Assembly (NCBI GenBank): GCA_033063855.1
Contig: CP093831.1
Coordinates: 19,964,001 to 20,028,000 of the forward strand
Direction of reading: 5' to 3'
Length of the DNA stretch: 64,000 nucleotides
Origin: Smittia aterrima
Lineage: Eukaryota; Arthropoda; Insecta; Diptera; Chironomidae
Shown here: piece by piece, positions 1 through 12,800 of the stretch
Position numbering within the stretch: the first letter of the stretch is position 1
How the letters are laid out: every line of letters starts with the position of its first letter
The notes under the pieces: generated by a model
Databases searched by the model: none
What the model saw: only the letters and a program-made list of their open reading frames with translations
Told to the model about the DNA's origin: nothing
Program-made: the position numbers and the translations under genes

Positions 1-74
1 TGAAGTGATAATGAAACAATTCGTAAAAATATTTATTTTGAGTTATTTTTAAACTGCAAATTGCGAAACGAGAA

Positions 75-1515
75 ATGGCTGACGATGTGGTGGCAAAGTT
101 TCTTGGTCCTTTTGGAAAATGGCAACTTCGTTCAGCGCTTCTGATTTTCTTGGTGAAAACTCCTTCCGCTTGGTTCATGGCTTGCGTGAGTTTCCTTCTT
201 TTAATATAAGTTTTATTCAAAAATTTAATTACTTCGCAGTTGATTTTCACGGCAAGAAGTCCAACACCTGGAGAGATTTTCTGTGAGCCTCCGGAAAACT
301 TGCAAGTTGATTTGAAACAAATGTGGACAAGAGCTGCACATGATACCAAATTTAATCGAATTGAAAATGAAGAGGACTTAGATTACTGTGGGGTTCATAT
401 GAACGCGGTTGACAAATATTTGAACCAATCAATTGAAAACATCACAAGTGAAACAGTTGAATATCAACTCTTTGCTCATGAACCAACGTTTTACTCGCTT
501 ATTCACCAGTATGAGCTTTTCTGCTCAAGGGGATATCTTGTGGCGTTAACTCAATCGTTTCATTTGCTTGGAGTCGTGATCGGTGGAATTATTGCTTTCT
601 ACATGCTTAAGAAGTAAAAGTTTTTAAAGTTTTATTTGATCAAAACTAATTTAGAAGTTTTTAGGATAAGTCCTCGTCAAACGATGTTAATTGGAATGAT
701 CTCGCAAATATTTTTTGGCATTGCAACTGGATATGCGCCAAACTATGCATTGCATTTGTTCTTCCATTGCAGCGTTGCCGCCACTTGCTCTTTGATGTGC
801 ATCTGAATCATGATTGGTAAGAAATATTTAAAATATTTTTCTATTTAAAAAAAATCTTGAAATTAGTTTCAGATATCACTTTAGGAAAACATCGAGTCAT
901 TTGCATTTGTTTGTTCGAACAGTTTTGGTCGATCGGTGTGATTCTCTTGCCTGCTGTTGGAGGTTTCTGGGAATCTTGGGGTTTGATTTACGTTGCAATC
1001 TCTTTGCCAACAATTTCTTTAATTATTCTTCATCATTGGATTCCTGACTCACCTCGATGGCTTTTAAAACATGGAAGGGTCAAAGAAGCCAAAAACATTT
1101 TAATTGAAGCCGCAAGAATTAACGGGAAAAAAGATTTTTCAGAAGAAGAACTTTTGAAAATGTTGAAAACTTTATCTGAAGAGATGATGAGATCTCCCCC
1201 TGAACCAACTTTGTTGTCAATTTGGAAAGGCTCGTCGGGTTTGAAAGTGAAACTGTTCGCAGCGCATATTGGTTGGTCCGTCTATTTGATGCTTTACTTT
1301 ACGAGCTTGCTTCATGTTCGTGCAATGGGTCGAGACTACTTAGAAGTCAACACAGTTATTGCTGGAATTAGCGAAATAATTGGGACTTTCATTGCTCTTT
1401 ATTTGATCCTAAAGACAACGAACAAATGGCTTTGGGCAAGTCTTTTTAACATCATTACTTCGATTATCGCTTTTTCTGCAAACTTTGTGCCAGATAAACT
1501 TTGTGCACTCATCGA
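75..1515 (+). pseudogene. SLC22-like organic cation transporter, truncated and carrying a stop
   Basis: Four exons can be read: 75-185, 240-613, 665-816 and 873 to about 1515. All junctions are GT-AG and in phase. The product starts MADDVVAKFLGPFGKWQLRS, typical of the N-terminus of SLC22 major-facilitator transporters. A large extracellular loop with Cys follows, then several membrane segments. The SLC22 signature after membrane segment 6 is present as PDSPRWLLKHGRVKEA in exon 4. These proteins move organic cations or carnitine-like solutes across the plasma membrane. Two things argue for a dead gene. Codon 804-806 is TGA, where the family has a Gly just before the exon 3 donor. The sequence also loses similarity after FSANFVPDK, so the last two or three membrane helices are missing and brambleberry-like sequence starts within about 30 bp. 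The flanking introns are 54, 51 and 56 bp. The family call is firm; the substrate is unknown. Confidence 0.75.
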
Positions 1516-1542
1516 GTCATTTCGACTTTGAAGAATAATTGC

Positions 1543-3315
1543 AATCAGCTCTCATTGGAAGATGTCGGCAAGCTCGCTGTTATGTTACTGAACTGTCAAC
1601 TTGAAATCGAAGGAAGACACACTTTTCCTTGCAAACTGGAAATGGTAATTCTTTGATAACGTATTTATTGACTCTTCGGATTTTTATTTATTTTACTATT
1701 TATTTCAGACTCTTCAAATGTGCACAAGCAATATGGACGCAAACATGTACAGCATTTATAACTATATGTCTCATCGCGCTGCTGGAATCTGCTCTGCAAT
1801 CAAGTCTGATCTGTTTCGAGCTATGACAGAGTTAGCTGTTAATAGTCTTCTCAAAACTACTCAGTCACTAGTCGATGCTATGTCACAACTAAACGAAATG
1901 GAAGCTAATAGTTTCAAAGAATTTCAAGAGAATAACGAGAAAATTAAAGATGCTCAGAAAGAGAGCATCAATATATCAAAAAGCTTGGAAGTTACACAAC
2001 GCAATCACTTCCATTCAAGTTAATACATAAAATGCCAAGAAAGATTTAGGGTAAAAAAAAATAAGAGCTAAATCACTGTGATGTCCTTCGTTATCTGTTA
2101 GTGTTTAAATTATAAAAATAATACCTTTTTTTTATCATTGCTCGAAAACAAGGTTTTTAAAAATTTTCCTTGTAAAAAAAAACTTAACTTTCACTCAAAA
2201 CGCTACTTCAAATACCTAAGAATTAAACTCAAAAAGTCATTGTAAAATAATTAATGCCGACTTAGGCTAGTACTAGATAAATAATCATAATATCTTAAGA
2301 GTGAATGTAAAATTAATATTCGAAAATATATACCCGGGCAAAGCCCGGAAAAATCAAAAATCAGAAAGAGAGCTTGAATAAGCTGAAACTGGCAGAAAAT
2401 TTAATTGAGGATAACCTACTTAGCCTGCAGCAAAAACTCGAATTGCGACAGAAGTCTGAAAGCAAGTTGATAGATATTCAAAAATCTGCTAACGAAATTT
2501 CATGCAAGCTTGGGCAGATTGACACTGAACTTGGCACCGAGCATGGACGTCTTCTGAAAGATGTCGGTGAGATTTTATCCAACCTGCAGAAGAATAATTT
2601 GGAGTTACTTCAACAATTCAACGAACCCCTTGAATTTCTCAAAAGCTTTAAACCAACCGCCTGGTTTTAAGTCTTGCATACTTTACTTGCGGAATGATCT
2701 TTCTGCTCTTCGTTGGAGCACAAAGGATTTCCCGATGTATTCTCGTCCTGCTGCCTACTCTAAATACACTCGTTTGGATAACTTTCTTTGGTGAGAAACA
2801 TCTTTTATTTTAACATTTATTTTAATTTAAACTTAAATTATTTATTTTCATAGCTATGAAGATCGTTGGTGTTTTGAAACGTAAGGCTGAACAGACCGAA
2901 TTTACGATACCAAAATGTTTTAAAATGGAGAGCACAGCATATGATAAAGAAGATAAAGTTGATCATAGTTCAATAACACCTTTGAAAAGAACTTTCGAGT
3001 CTCTTACACACGCTGTCACACCTGCAAAGGAAACATCTGTCAAAAAGGAAAACGGAGCTGCAATAAACAGAGCTTACATATAACGGGAGCTCTCGTGATG
3101 AAATCGACGACGATGAAATAGACGAATTTTTACAAGCGTCATCTACTCAACGTCCAATGCGTCGTGTTCTCAAGGAATCAGGTTTAAATCGCACAGACAC
3201 TCCGTTTTTACCAGGAATGGAAGGCAGAATTCGCTGTCAGGCACTAACAGCAAAGCAAGTCCAATGCAAGAATGCAGCCGTCCCGGGTATGACCACTTGT
3301 CGTATCCACAAATGA
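1543..3315 (+). pseudogene. bmb: Brambleberry-like (Kar5/GEX1 family) nuclear fusion protein, broken copy 1
   Basis: The N-terminal part reads LSLEDVGKLAVMLLNCQLE, then EGRHTFPC, which matches the Cys-containing start of the brambleberry/Kar5 domain. It splices (donor after 1644, acceptor before 1709) into MCTSNMDANMYSIYNY and a coiled coil. The coiled coil resumes at 2374-2670. A hydrophobic stretch follows at about 2670-2790 (YFTCGMIFLLFVGAQRI, then a second membrane segment). A 63-bp intron (2791-2853) comes next, and the tail ends in a Cys/His motif (CQALTAKQVQC...CRIHK) at about 3237-3315. Family members sit in the nuclear envelope and act in nuclear fusion. Lesions: a 394-bp insertion after 1966, a frameshift at the TTTT run near 2666, another near 3078, and no recognisable signal peptide upstream. 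A functional gene with misassembly is less likely because a decayed duplicate lies nearby. Confidence 0.7.
1967..2360. mobile_element. 394-bp insertion with 13-bp target duplication inside brambleberry
   Basis: The sequence TCAGAAAGAGAGC occurs at 1954-1966 and again at 2361-2373, directly flanking this AT-rich segment. Removing the segment and one repeat joins the coding frame smoothly across the coiled coil (KDAQKES continuing to LNKLKLAENL). The right end carries a small hairpin, CCCGGGCAAAGCCCGG, at about 2334-2349, followed by A-rich sequence. The long direct repeat and A-rich end fit a short retroposed (SINE-like) insertion. I see no tRNA promoter boxes and no coding sequence, so the class is open. 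Confidence 0.55.
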
Positions 3316-4150
3316 TTAAGCCAATTTCTGTATGAACATGTATTTATCAGGGTGGAGGTACTCGGTATTGTACTGGTACTTGTATTCCTGATTTAAATAG
3401 CTCCTTTCTTCGGTCAGTTGGGTAGGTTGATTGAGAAATTTTTAACTATTTTTAATTATTTATTTTTACATTTAGTTCCTCAATCTATCATGGCAGTATT
3501 GAACGCCTTTGTAGCTTTTCTAGTAGCAATTTGCGTCACATCACCTAGAACAATTCTAAATGCAGATACAACTAAAGAACAAGAGCTTTTAAAAAGCTTG
3601 AATCCAGAAAAAAGCTCTTCAATGTTCGAAACTGAGCAACACAATGATTATTAGTTGAAAGAATTTTCTGTTCGAGTCTCGATGTCTGATAACTTATCAG
3701 TGATAAGATTGCTAAATAAAATTATGATTCCAAGTTGAAATTTTGCTCCATAGGAATCAAACAGAAGTTGTTTAGCTGATGTTAATAAAATTAGTTTTTG
3801 GTATCGCTCTTCGTTAATCGTTATTAACGCGACCTTGCTGTTGACTTTAATCTTTCTGCTGTTTAACAAGGTGATCTTAGATCGATTCCCAACCTTCGCC
3901 ATTGCAACAGTTTTCGTATTTTTCCTATAAGGTCGCAAACATTGCATTCTTCAGAGGAAACTGAACTGCTTGCAGCTTCTAAGAATTCTGTAGATTACTT
4001 TAAGACAATTATGATGACTAACATAGATAGTTAGCTCCTGAAGACATAATAATAAGAATTGGCTTGATGTGAAATTCTGTCCTTCCTTCTGTCCTTCTGT
4101 GGCGTGACGCTCGACTTTAGCGCAACTGGCGGCGAAAAAATGAACTAAGC
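3316..4150. other. Intergenic, with one signal-peptide-like ORF
   Basis: Between the two brambleberry copies there is no recognisable gene. An ORF at 3490-3654 (+) follows a plausible acceptor at 3475. It encodes a hydrophobic, signal-peptide-like start (MAVLNAFVAFLVAICVTS) and a short polar tail, 54 residues in all. It could be a displaced N-terminal exon of a brambleberry copy or a chance ORF. A hydrophobic stretch in the + strand near 3835-3930 (LLTLIFLLFNKVILDRFPTF) may be another relic. Neither can be assigned. Confidence 0.3.
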
Positions 4151-4159
4151 GTCGCTGTG

Positions 4160-4480
4160 CATGAACCCAAAACTTCGGAAAACTCGGGAAAATTTTGGAA
4201 AAACTTCAGGAAAAGTCGGAAAAACTTCGGGAAAAGTCGGGAAAATTTTGGAAAAACTTCGGGAAAAGTCGGGAAAACTTCGGAAAACTCGGGAAAATTT
4301 TGGAAAAACTTCAGGAAAGTCGGGAAAACTTCGGGAAAGGCGGGAAAATTTTGGAAAAACTTCGGGAAAACTTCGGAAAACTCGGGAAAATTTTGGCAAA
4401 ACCTCGGGAAAACTTCGGAAAAACTTCGGGAAAAGTCGGGAAAACTTCGAAAAAACTCGGGAAACTTTCGGTAAACTCTA
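4160..4480. repeat. Degenerate short tandem repeat (GGGAAAA / TTCGG type)
   Basis: About 320 bp consist of alternating modules such as CGGGAAAATTTTGGAAAAAC, CTTCGGGAAAAGT and CGGAAAACT. Each module starts with CGG or CGGG and runs about 10-17 bp. Long ORFs exist in several frames on both strands only because the unit lacks stops. Their products (KFRENFGK-like or FPEVFPKFSR-like) are low-complexity shadows. Confidence 0.85.
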
Positions 4481-4587
4481 CTCGGGGGGAAACTTACCCC
4501 CTGCCCATTTAACGATTGAAAATCATCTTTAATATCACTGAATACGGTTTCTATATCTATAAATTGTTTTGAGACGTACTTGTACTT

Positions 4588-4996
4588 ATCGAATTTACGA
4601 TACTAAAATTTTTAAAATGAAGAGCACAGCATATGATAAAGTTAAGCATCGTTCAATAACACCTTTAAAAACAACTTTCGAGTCTCTTACACGCGCTGTC
4701 ACACCTGCAAAGAAACATCTGTCAAAAGGGAAAACGGAGCTGCAATAAACAGAATTCCAAGTTATTACGGGAGCTCTCGTGATGTCGACGACGATGAAAT
4801 AAACAAATTTTTACAAGCGTCATCTACTGTACTAACTAATCAACGTCCAATGACTCCTGCAATGCGTCGTGTTCTCAAGGAATCTGGCTCAAATGGCACA
4901 GAGACTACATTTTTTTTGTTTAACTAACAGTAAAGCAAATTCAATGTAAAAATACAGCTGTCCCTGGTATGACCACTTGTCACATCCACAAATGAT
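4588..4996 (+). pseudogene. Second, decayed copy of the brambleberry 3' end
   Basis: This segment aligns along its length with 2897-3315. The text GAATTTACGATAC, the block encoding STAYDK, SITPLK, TFESLT and VTPAK, the acidic DDDEI block, and the terminal CCACAAATGA are all shared. It carries its own indels: a lost base after CCTGCAAAG that shifts the frame to an early TAA, and deletion of the segment encoding the first half of the C-terminal Cys motif. In one place it preserves the older state, because its reading frame through the serine/aspartate block (about 4752-4840) is open where copy 1 is shifted. This is a local tandem duplication followed by decay of both copies. Confidence 0.75.
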
Positions 4997-4999
4997 TTA

Positions 5000-6740
5000 G
5001 GATTTAACCAAATTCATAGAACATGAAAGTCGCAAATTTTATTTAGGCGCTGACATTTTCTCGATAATAAATCGAATAGATATGATTTCGGTCCTTAATT
5101 CACTTTATCGTGAGAAATATTCAAGCTTTTAAGACAGCTGGTTAAGAAGCTTTTTTAAATGCTATTTTTTTCAGTTTGACTCATCGTTCCCCTCAGAGAA
5201 TATAAAATTGTTTTTAGACAAAAAACAGTTTTGACAATATTTAATAATAAAAGTCGCTCACTTCAGACTTCGTAAACTTTCAATAAACAGAAACAATGAA
5301 TTTAATTCTTGATACCAACTCGAATTACGCATTTGAAAAGTTATTCTTCCATTTGGCCGAGTTTTTTTTATAAATTGACTTGCTAAAGTGACAAAACTTA
5401 TAAATAAGAATATAAATGACAAACAATAGACACATTTTTTGACATTAAGCTTTAAATCAGGGATCTTCAACTTTTCTTCCAGCGGATTTATATTTATTTT
5501 AGGCGACGATAGTGGGTTTTGATTTATTATGGTTTCCTTTGTTTTGCTATGGCTCTTGTTCAATGAAGGATTGATTTTAATTGGAGAAAGATTTTAAATT
5601 TTTATTGCAAAAACTACTTTTACAATGTGTTTTATAGTGTTCCATCCACTACATTATGAAATAAATTTCTTATAGACCTAATGTTTTCATAAAAGCGATT
5701 TGACTTTGGGAAGACTCGTTAACTCGTTAAGCTGCATCGGTTTCAGGAGTAATCACTGCCTTATCGATCTGCTCCCAATAATCTGCTCTCAACAAGTTGG
5801 AGGACGCGATCGAACATGAATGCTCAGCCCTTGAAACTGAAAGAGTTTTCGTTCGATCGCGACAATATATGGAATTCGATACATTCGGTTAAAACTTTTT
5901 AATGTTTTCAATCTAATCATCGACTCCAACAAAACAACATTAAAACGGTCTTTTTCAAGACCACCAAATAAATTGAAAGAAAAGAAATTAGATTTATTAT
6001 TTTCCAATGAATTGATGGAAAAGATTTCCATTTCATGGAAAATATAAATTTGCAACTAATGAGGTTCCAATACAACAGTTAGAACCGTACCTTAATTAAT
6101 TCTAGAAAGACGCCATAGAAGTTTTCATCTTGAGCCGAATCTTCTGAATATCACGCCGCGAAGTTGTTTTCTCCGTAGTTGCCAGTTGAAAAAAATTGAT
6201 TCAGCTCGCAATGTTTATCGTAGCCAGTTGATTAAAGAAGAACACCTGTGAGGAAAAACCCGTCTGAATTCAGCATCAACAATTTAAATTTGTCGAATGG
6301 CTACAATTTCTTTTATTTTGTTTTAAATAATAAAAAAAGTTAATTAAAATATCTGATTCTATTAATTTCATTTGGCACCAAAAGTTTCATTCTTTACGAG
6401 ACCCTCGTAATTAAAAAAAACTCAGTGAACTCATTGCTTCCGACTATTGCTAGTATTTTCGGCCAATATTCTAATATTTTTTTGTCTTTTTAGAGGATGA
6501 TGTTTAATACGTCATTCGTAGAATTCAGACTACAAACTTGTTCTTAACGGTTTTAAAAATATTGCTTGAAAATATAGCAAACTTCTATGTTCATTTTCTA
6601 TAAAAATTTTTGATTTTTCAGTGCCATTAAAGTAAAAAAATACCTTTATATTTTTATATCGATCGTCATTTTTTCAACATCTTTATTATTTTTTCAGCAT
6701 ATTGAGAATGTATTGAATTCGAGAGGTGGTCTGGAAATTT
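5000..6740. other. Intergenic; possible minus-strand ORFs, none assigned
   Basis: AT-rich with no recognised gene. The best candidate is a 101-codon minus-strand ORF at 5258-5563. It has a polar N-terminus, a hydrophobic membrane segment (CVYCLSFIFLFISFVTLA) and a short basic tail. A minus-strand stretch ending near 5725 reads LRADYWEQIDKAVITPETDA before a stop. It looks protein-like but lies in a different frame from the 88-codon ORF just upstream of it (5789-6055). They could be relics of one gene. I do not recognise any of them. Confidence 0.25.
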
Positions 6741-6742
6741 TG

Positions 6743-6748
6743 TATAAA
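6743..6748 (+). promoter_or_regulatory. Candidate TATA box of the giant mucin-like gene
   Basis: TATAAA lies 77 bp upstream of the ATG at 6820. A start near 6767-6775 (in TTCATCGCCACCAT) would give a short 5' leader of about 50 bp, usual for dipteran secretory-gland genes. This is inferred from position and motif only. Confidence 0.4.
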
Positions 6749-6819
6749 TTCTGTTGGAAAACGTTCATCGCCACCATTTTATCTCGAAGTTTTTTTACTA
6801 ACAGATATACGGACCCGTT

Positions 6820-9800
6820 ATGAAAATAAATTTGTTGGCAATTTTGCTGACGTTGATCATTGTGAGTTGAAAAGTGAAATTTCGTGAAGTGAAAATTAAT
6901 TTTGTGAAAAAATGGAATAATTTAAATATTCTTTTCAGGCTTTATGGCCTTCGGTTGAAGGCGCCTTGGCCTCTGGAACAACAGGTATAAATATAATGTA
7001 ATTAAAAGCATATTTCATAGATAATTACTTTTTGTTTTACACACAAAAGTGGCAGATGATGCTATTGTCGATGCTCTCAACCTTCAACTGTCCTATTTAC
7101 AAACAGTTTCACAGCAAAATTCGCAAAATACTCCCATTCTGACAGAAGTTAATAGCTTAGAGTTTATAATTAAGCAGTTTTTACAAGATTGTAAGTATTT
7201 TTTATTCTGAAAGAATTTTAACTATTTTTATTCGTATTCAGATATCCCTGAAACGACGGTAGCAACAAGTGAATATCATTGATCTAGTTTAATTTTGCTG
7301 ATTTTTTAACAAGATATTTTTAGCAAAAACAACTACTACTGCAGCTCCAATAACATCTGCACCTACTATTCTGACAGGAGTTGATAAATTAGTGTCAATA
7401 GTTGAGCAGTTATTAGGAAATTGTGAGTATTTTTCATTTAGAAGAATGACTTGACTTACACGTTAATCCAACTCCAGCCAACACGAAAACAACTGCAGCT
7501 CCAACAACAACTGCAGCTCCAACAACAACTGCAGCTCCAACAACGACTGCAGCTCCGACAACAACTGCAGCTCCAACAACGACTGCAGCTCCAACAACAA
7601 CTGAAGATCCAACTACAACTGCAGCTAATATTTTGACAGGAGTTGATAAATTAGTATCTATAGTTGAGCAGTTATTAGGAAATTGTAAGTATTTTATTCA
7701 TAAGTATGACTGGACCTACACGTTATTTCAACTTCAGCCAACACAAAAACGACTCAAGCTCCTGTTACAACAACTTTAAAGACATCAACAACTGAAGATC
7801 CAACCACAACTGCAGCTAATAATTTGACAGGAGTTGATAAATTAGTATCAATAGTTGAGCAGTTATTAGGAAATTGTAAGTATTCTTTTGTTCAGAAGTA
7901 TGACTGGACCTAAACGTTAATTCAACTTCAGCCAACACAAAAACGACTCAAGCTCCTACTGTTACAACAACTTTAAAGACATCANNNNNNNNNNNNNNNN
8001 NNNNNNNNNNNNNNNNNNNNNNNNNNNNNNNNNNNNNNNNNNNNNNNNNNNNNNNNNNNNNNNNNNNNNNNNNNNNNNNNNNNNGAAACAACAACTCTCG
8101 GCTCTGAAGATACAACTACCGCTTCTGACCAGACAACTATTGGAAATGTTGAAACAACAACTCTCGGCTCTGAAGATACAACTACCGCTTCTGACCAGAC
8201 AACTATTGGAAATGTTGAAACAACAACTCTCGGCTCTGAAGATACAACCACTAGCGACGAAGAAACCACATGCATTGACAGCAATGAAACAACTGATGAA
8301 CTTTCAACTATTGGAAATGTTGAAACAACAACTCTCGGCTCTGAAGATACAACTACCGCTTCTGACCAGACAACTATTGGAAATGTTGAAACAACAACTC
8401 TCGGCTCTGAAGATACAACTACCGCTTCTGACCAGACAACTATTGGAAATGTTGAAACAACAACTCTCGGCTCTGAAGATACAACTACCGCTTCTGACCA
8501 GACAACTATTGGAAATGTTGAAACAACAACTCTCGGATCTGAAGATACAACCACTAGCGACGAAGAAACCACATGCATTGACAGCAATGAAACAACTGAT
8601 GAACTTTCAACTATTGGAAATGTTGAAACAACAACTCTCGGCTCTGAAGATACAACTACCGCTTCTGACCAGACAACTATTGGAAATGTTGAAACAACAA
8701 CTCTCGGCTCTGAAGATACAACTACCGCTTCTGACCAGACAACTATTGGAAATGTTGAAACAACAACTCTCGGCTCTGAAGATACAACTACCGCTTCTGA
8801 CCAGACAACTATTGGAAATGTTGAAACAACAACTCTCGGCTCTGAAGATACAACTACCGCTTCTGACCAGACAACTATTGGAAATGTTGAAACAACAACT
8901 CTCGGCTCTGAAGATACAACTACCGCTTCTGACCAGACAACTATTGGAAATGTTGAAACAACAACTCTCGGCTCTGAAGATACAACTACCGCTTCTGACC
9001 AGACAACTATTGGAAATGTTGAAACAACAACTCTCGGCTCTGAAGATACAACTACCGCTTCTGACCAGACAACTATTGGAAATGTTGAAACAACAACTCT
9101 CGGCTCTGAAGATACAACTACCGCTTCTGACCAGACAACTATTGGAAATGTTGAAACAACAACTCTCGGCTCTGAAGATACAACTACCGCTTCTGACCAG
9201 ACAACTATTGGAAATGTTGAAACAACAACTCTCGGCTCTGAAGATACAACTACCGCTTCTGACCAGACAACTATTGGAAATGTTGAAACAACAACTCTCG
9301 GCTCTGAAGATACAACTACCGCTTCTGACCAGACAACTATTGGAAATGTTGAAACAACAACTCTCGGCTCTGAAGATACAACTACCGCTTCTGACCAGAC
9401 AACTATTGGAAATGTTGAAACAACAACTCTCGGCTCTGAAGATACAACTACCGCTTCTGACCAGACAACTATTGGAAATGTTGAAACAACAACTCTCGGC
9501 TCTGAAGATACAACTACCGCTTCTGACCAGACAACTATTGGAAATGTTGAAACAACAACTCTCGGCTCTGAAGATACAACTACCGCTTCTGACCAGACAA
9601 CTATTGGAAATGTTGAAACAACAACTCTCGGCTCTGAAGATACAACTACCGCTTCTGACCAGACAACTATTGGAAATGTTGAAACAACAACTCTCGGCTC
9701 TGAAGATACAACTACCGCTTCTGACCAGACAACTATTGGAAATGTTGAAACAACAACTCTCGGCTCTGAAGATACAACCACTAGCGACGAAGAAACCACA

Positions 9801-12800
9801 TGCATTGACAGCAATGAAACAACTGATGAACTTTCAACTATTGGAAATGTTGAAACAACAACTCTCGGCTCTGAAGATACAACTACCGCTTCTGACCAGA
9901 CAACTATTGGAAATGTTGAAACAACAACTCTCGGCTCTGAAGATACAACTACCGCTTCTGACCAGACAACTATTGGAAATGTTGAAACAACAACTCTCGG
10001 CTCTGAAGATACAACTACCGCTTCTGACCAGACAACTATTGGAAATGTTGAAACAACAACTCTCGGCTCTGAAGATACAACTACCGCTTCTGACCAGACA
10101 ACTATTGGAAATGTTGAAACAACAACTCTCGGCTCTGAAGATACAACTACCGCTTCTGACCAGACAACTATTGGAAATGTTGAAACAACAACTCTCGGCT
10201 CTGAAGATACAACTACCGCTTCTGACCAGACAACTATTGGAAATGTTGAAACAACAACTCTCGGCTCTGAAGATACAACTACCGCTTCTGACCAGACAAC
10301 TATTGGAAATGTTGAAACAACAACTCTCGGCTCTGAAGATACAACTACCGCTTCTGACCAGACAACTATTGGAAATGTTGAAACAACAACTCTCGGCTCT
10401 GAAGATACAACTACCGCTTCTGACCAGACAACTATTGGAAATGTTGAAACAACAACTCTCGGCTCTGAAGATACAACTACCGCTTCTGACCAGACAACTA
10501 TTGGAAATGTTGAAACAACAACTCTCGGCTCTGAAGATACAACTACCGCTTCTGACCAGACAACTATTGGAAATGTTGAAACAACAACTCTCGGCTCTGA
10601 AGATACAACTACCGCTTCTGACCAGACAACTATTGGAAATGTTGAAACAACAACTCTCGGCTCTGAAGATACAACTACCGCTTCTGACCAGACAACTATT
10701 GGAAATGTTGAAACAACAACTCTCGGCTCTGAAGATACAACCACTAGCGACGAAGAAACCACATGCATTGACAGCAATGAAACAACTGATGAACTTTCAA
10801 CTATTGGAAATGTTGAAACAACAACTCTCGGCTCTGAAGATACAACTACCGCTTCTGACCAGACAACTATTGGAAATGTTGAAACAACAACTCTCGGCTC
10901 TGAAGATACAACTACCGCTTCTGACCAGACAACTATTGGAAATGTTGAAACAACAACTCTCGGCTCTGAAGATACAACTACCGCTTCTGACCAGACAACT
11001 ATTGGAAATGTTGAAACAACAACTCTCGGCTCTGAAGATACAACTACCGCTTCTGACCAGACAACTATTGGAAATGTTGAAACAACAACTCTCGGCTCTG
11101 AAGATACAACTACCGCTTCTGACCAGACAACTATTGGAAATGTTGAAACAACAACTCTCGGCTCTGAAGATACAACTACCGCTTCTGACCAGACAACTAT
11201 TGGAAATGTTGAAACAACAACTCTCGGCTCTGAAGATACAACTACCGCTTCTGACCAGACAACTATTGGAAATGTTGAAACAACAACTCTCGGCTCTGAA
11301 GATACAACTACCGCTTCTGACCAGACAACTATTGGAAATGTTGAAACAACAACTCTCGGCTCTGAAGATACAACTACCGCTTCTGACCAGACAACTATTG
11401 GAAATGTTGAAACAACAACTCTCGGCTCTGAAGATACAACTACCGCTTCTGACCAGACAACTATTGGAAATGTTGAAACAACAACTCTCGGCTCTGAAGA
11501 TACAACTACCGCTTCTGACCAGACAACTATTGGAAATGTTGAAACAACAACTCTCGGCTCTGAAGATACAACTACCGCTTCTGACCAGACAACTATTGGA
11601 AATGTTGAAACAACAACTCTCGGCTCTGAAGATACAACTACCGCTTCTGACCAGACAACTATTGGAAATGTTGAAACAACAACTCTCGGCTCTGAAGATA
11701 CAACTACCGCTTCTGACCAGACAACTATTGGAAATGTTGAAACAACAACTCTCGGCTCTGAAGATACAACTACCGCTTCTGACCAGACAACTATTGGAAA
11801 TGTTGAAACAACAACTCTCGGCTCTGAAGATACAACTACCGCTTCTGACCAGACAACTATTGGAAATGTTGAAACAACAACTCTCGGCTCTGAAGATACA
11901 ACTACCGCTTCTGACCAGACAACTATTGGAAATGTTGAAACAACAACTCTCGGCTCTGAAGATACAACTACCGCTTCTGACCAGACAACTATTGGAAATG
12001 TTGAAACAACAACTCTCGGCTCTGAAGATACAACCACTAGCGACGAAGAAACCACATGCATTGACAGCAATGAAACAACTGATGAACTTTCAACTATTGG
12101 AAATGTTGAAACAACAACTCTCGGCTCTGAAGATACAACTACCGCTTCTGACCAGACAACTATTGGAAATGTTGAAACAACAACTCTCGGCTCTGAAGAT
12201 ACAACTACCGCTTCTGACCAGACAACTATTGGAAATGTTGAAACAACAACTCTCGGCTCTGAAGATACAACTACCGCTTCTGACCAGACAACTATTGGAA
12301 ATGTTGAAACAACAACTCTCGGCTCTGAAGATACAACTACCGCTTCTGACCAGACAACTATTGGAAATGTTGAAACAACAACTCTCGGCTCTGAAGATAC
12401 AACTACCGCTTCTGACCAGACAACTATTGGAAATGTTGAAACAACAACTCTCGGCTCTGAAGATACAACCACTAGCGACGAAGAAACCACATGCATTGAC
12501 AGCAATGAAACAACTGATGAACTTTCAACTATTGGAAATGTTGAAACAACAACTCTCGGCTCTGAAGATACAACTACCGCTTCTGACCAGACAACTATTG
12601 GAAATGTTGAAACAACAACTCTCGGCTCTGAAGATACAACTACCGCTTCTGACCAGACAACTATTGGAAATGTTGAAACAACAACTCTCGGCTCTGAAGA
12701 TACAACTACCGCTTCTGACCAGACAACTATTGGAAATGTTGAAACAACAACTCTCGGCTCTGAAGATACAACTACCGCTTCTGACCAGACAACTATTGGA

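Noticed and set aside
3353..3420. Possible short exon with a Cys-containing motif (RYCTGTCIPD) between acceptor- and donor-like sites
   Set aside because: The flanking sites are plausible, but the frame does not continue into the next possible exon and no family match is evident.
4145..4532. Overlapping ORFs encoding Lys/Gly/Asn- or Phe/Pro-rich peptides
   Set aside because: Low-complexity translations of a simple tandem repeat, open in several frames on both strands.
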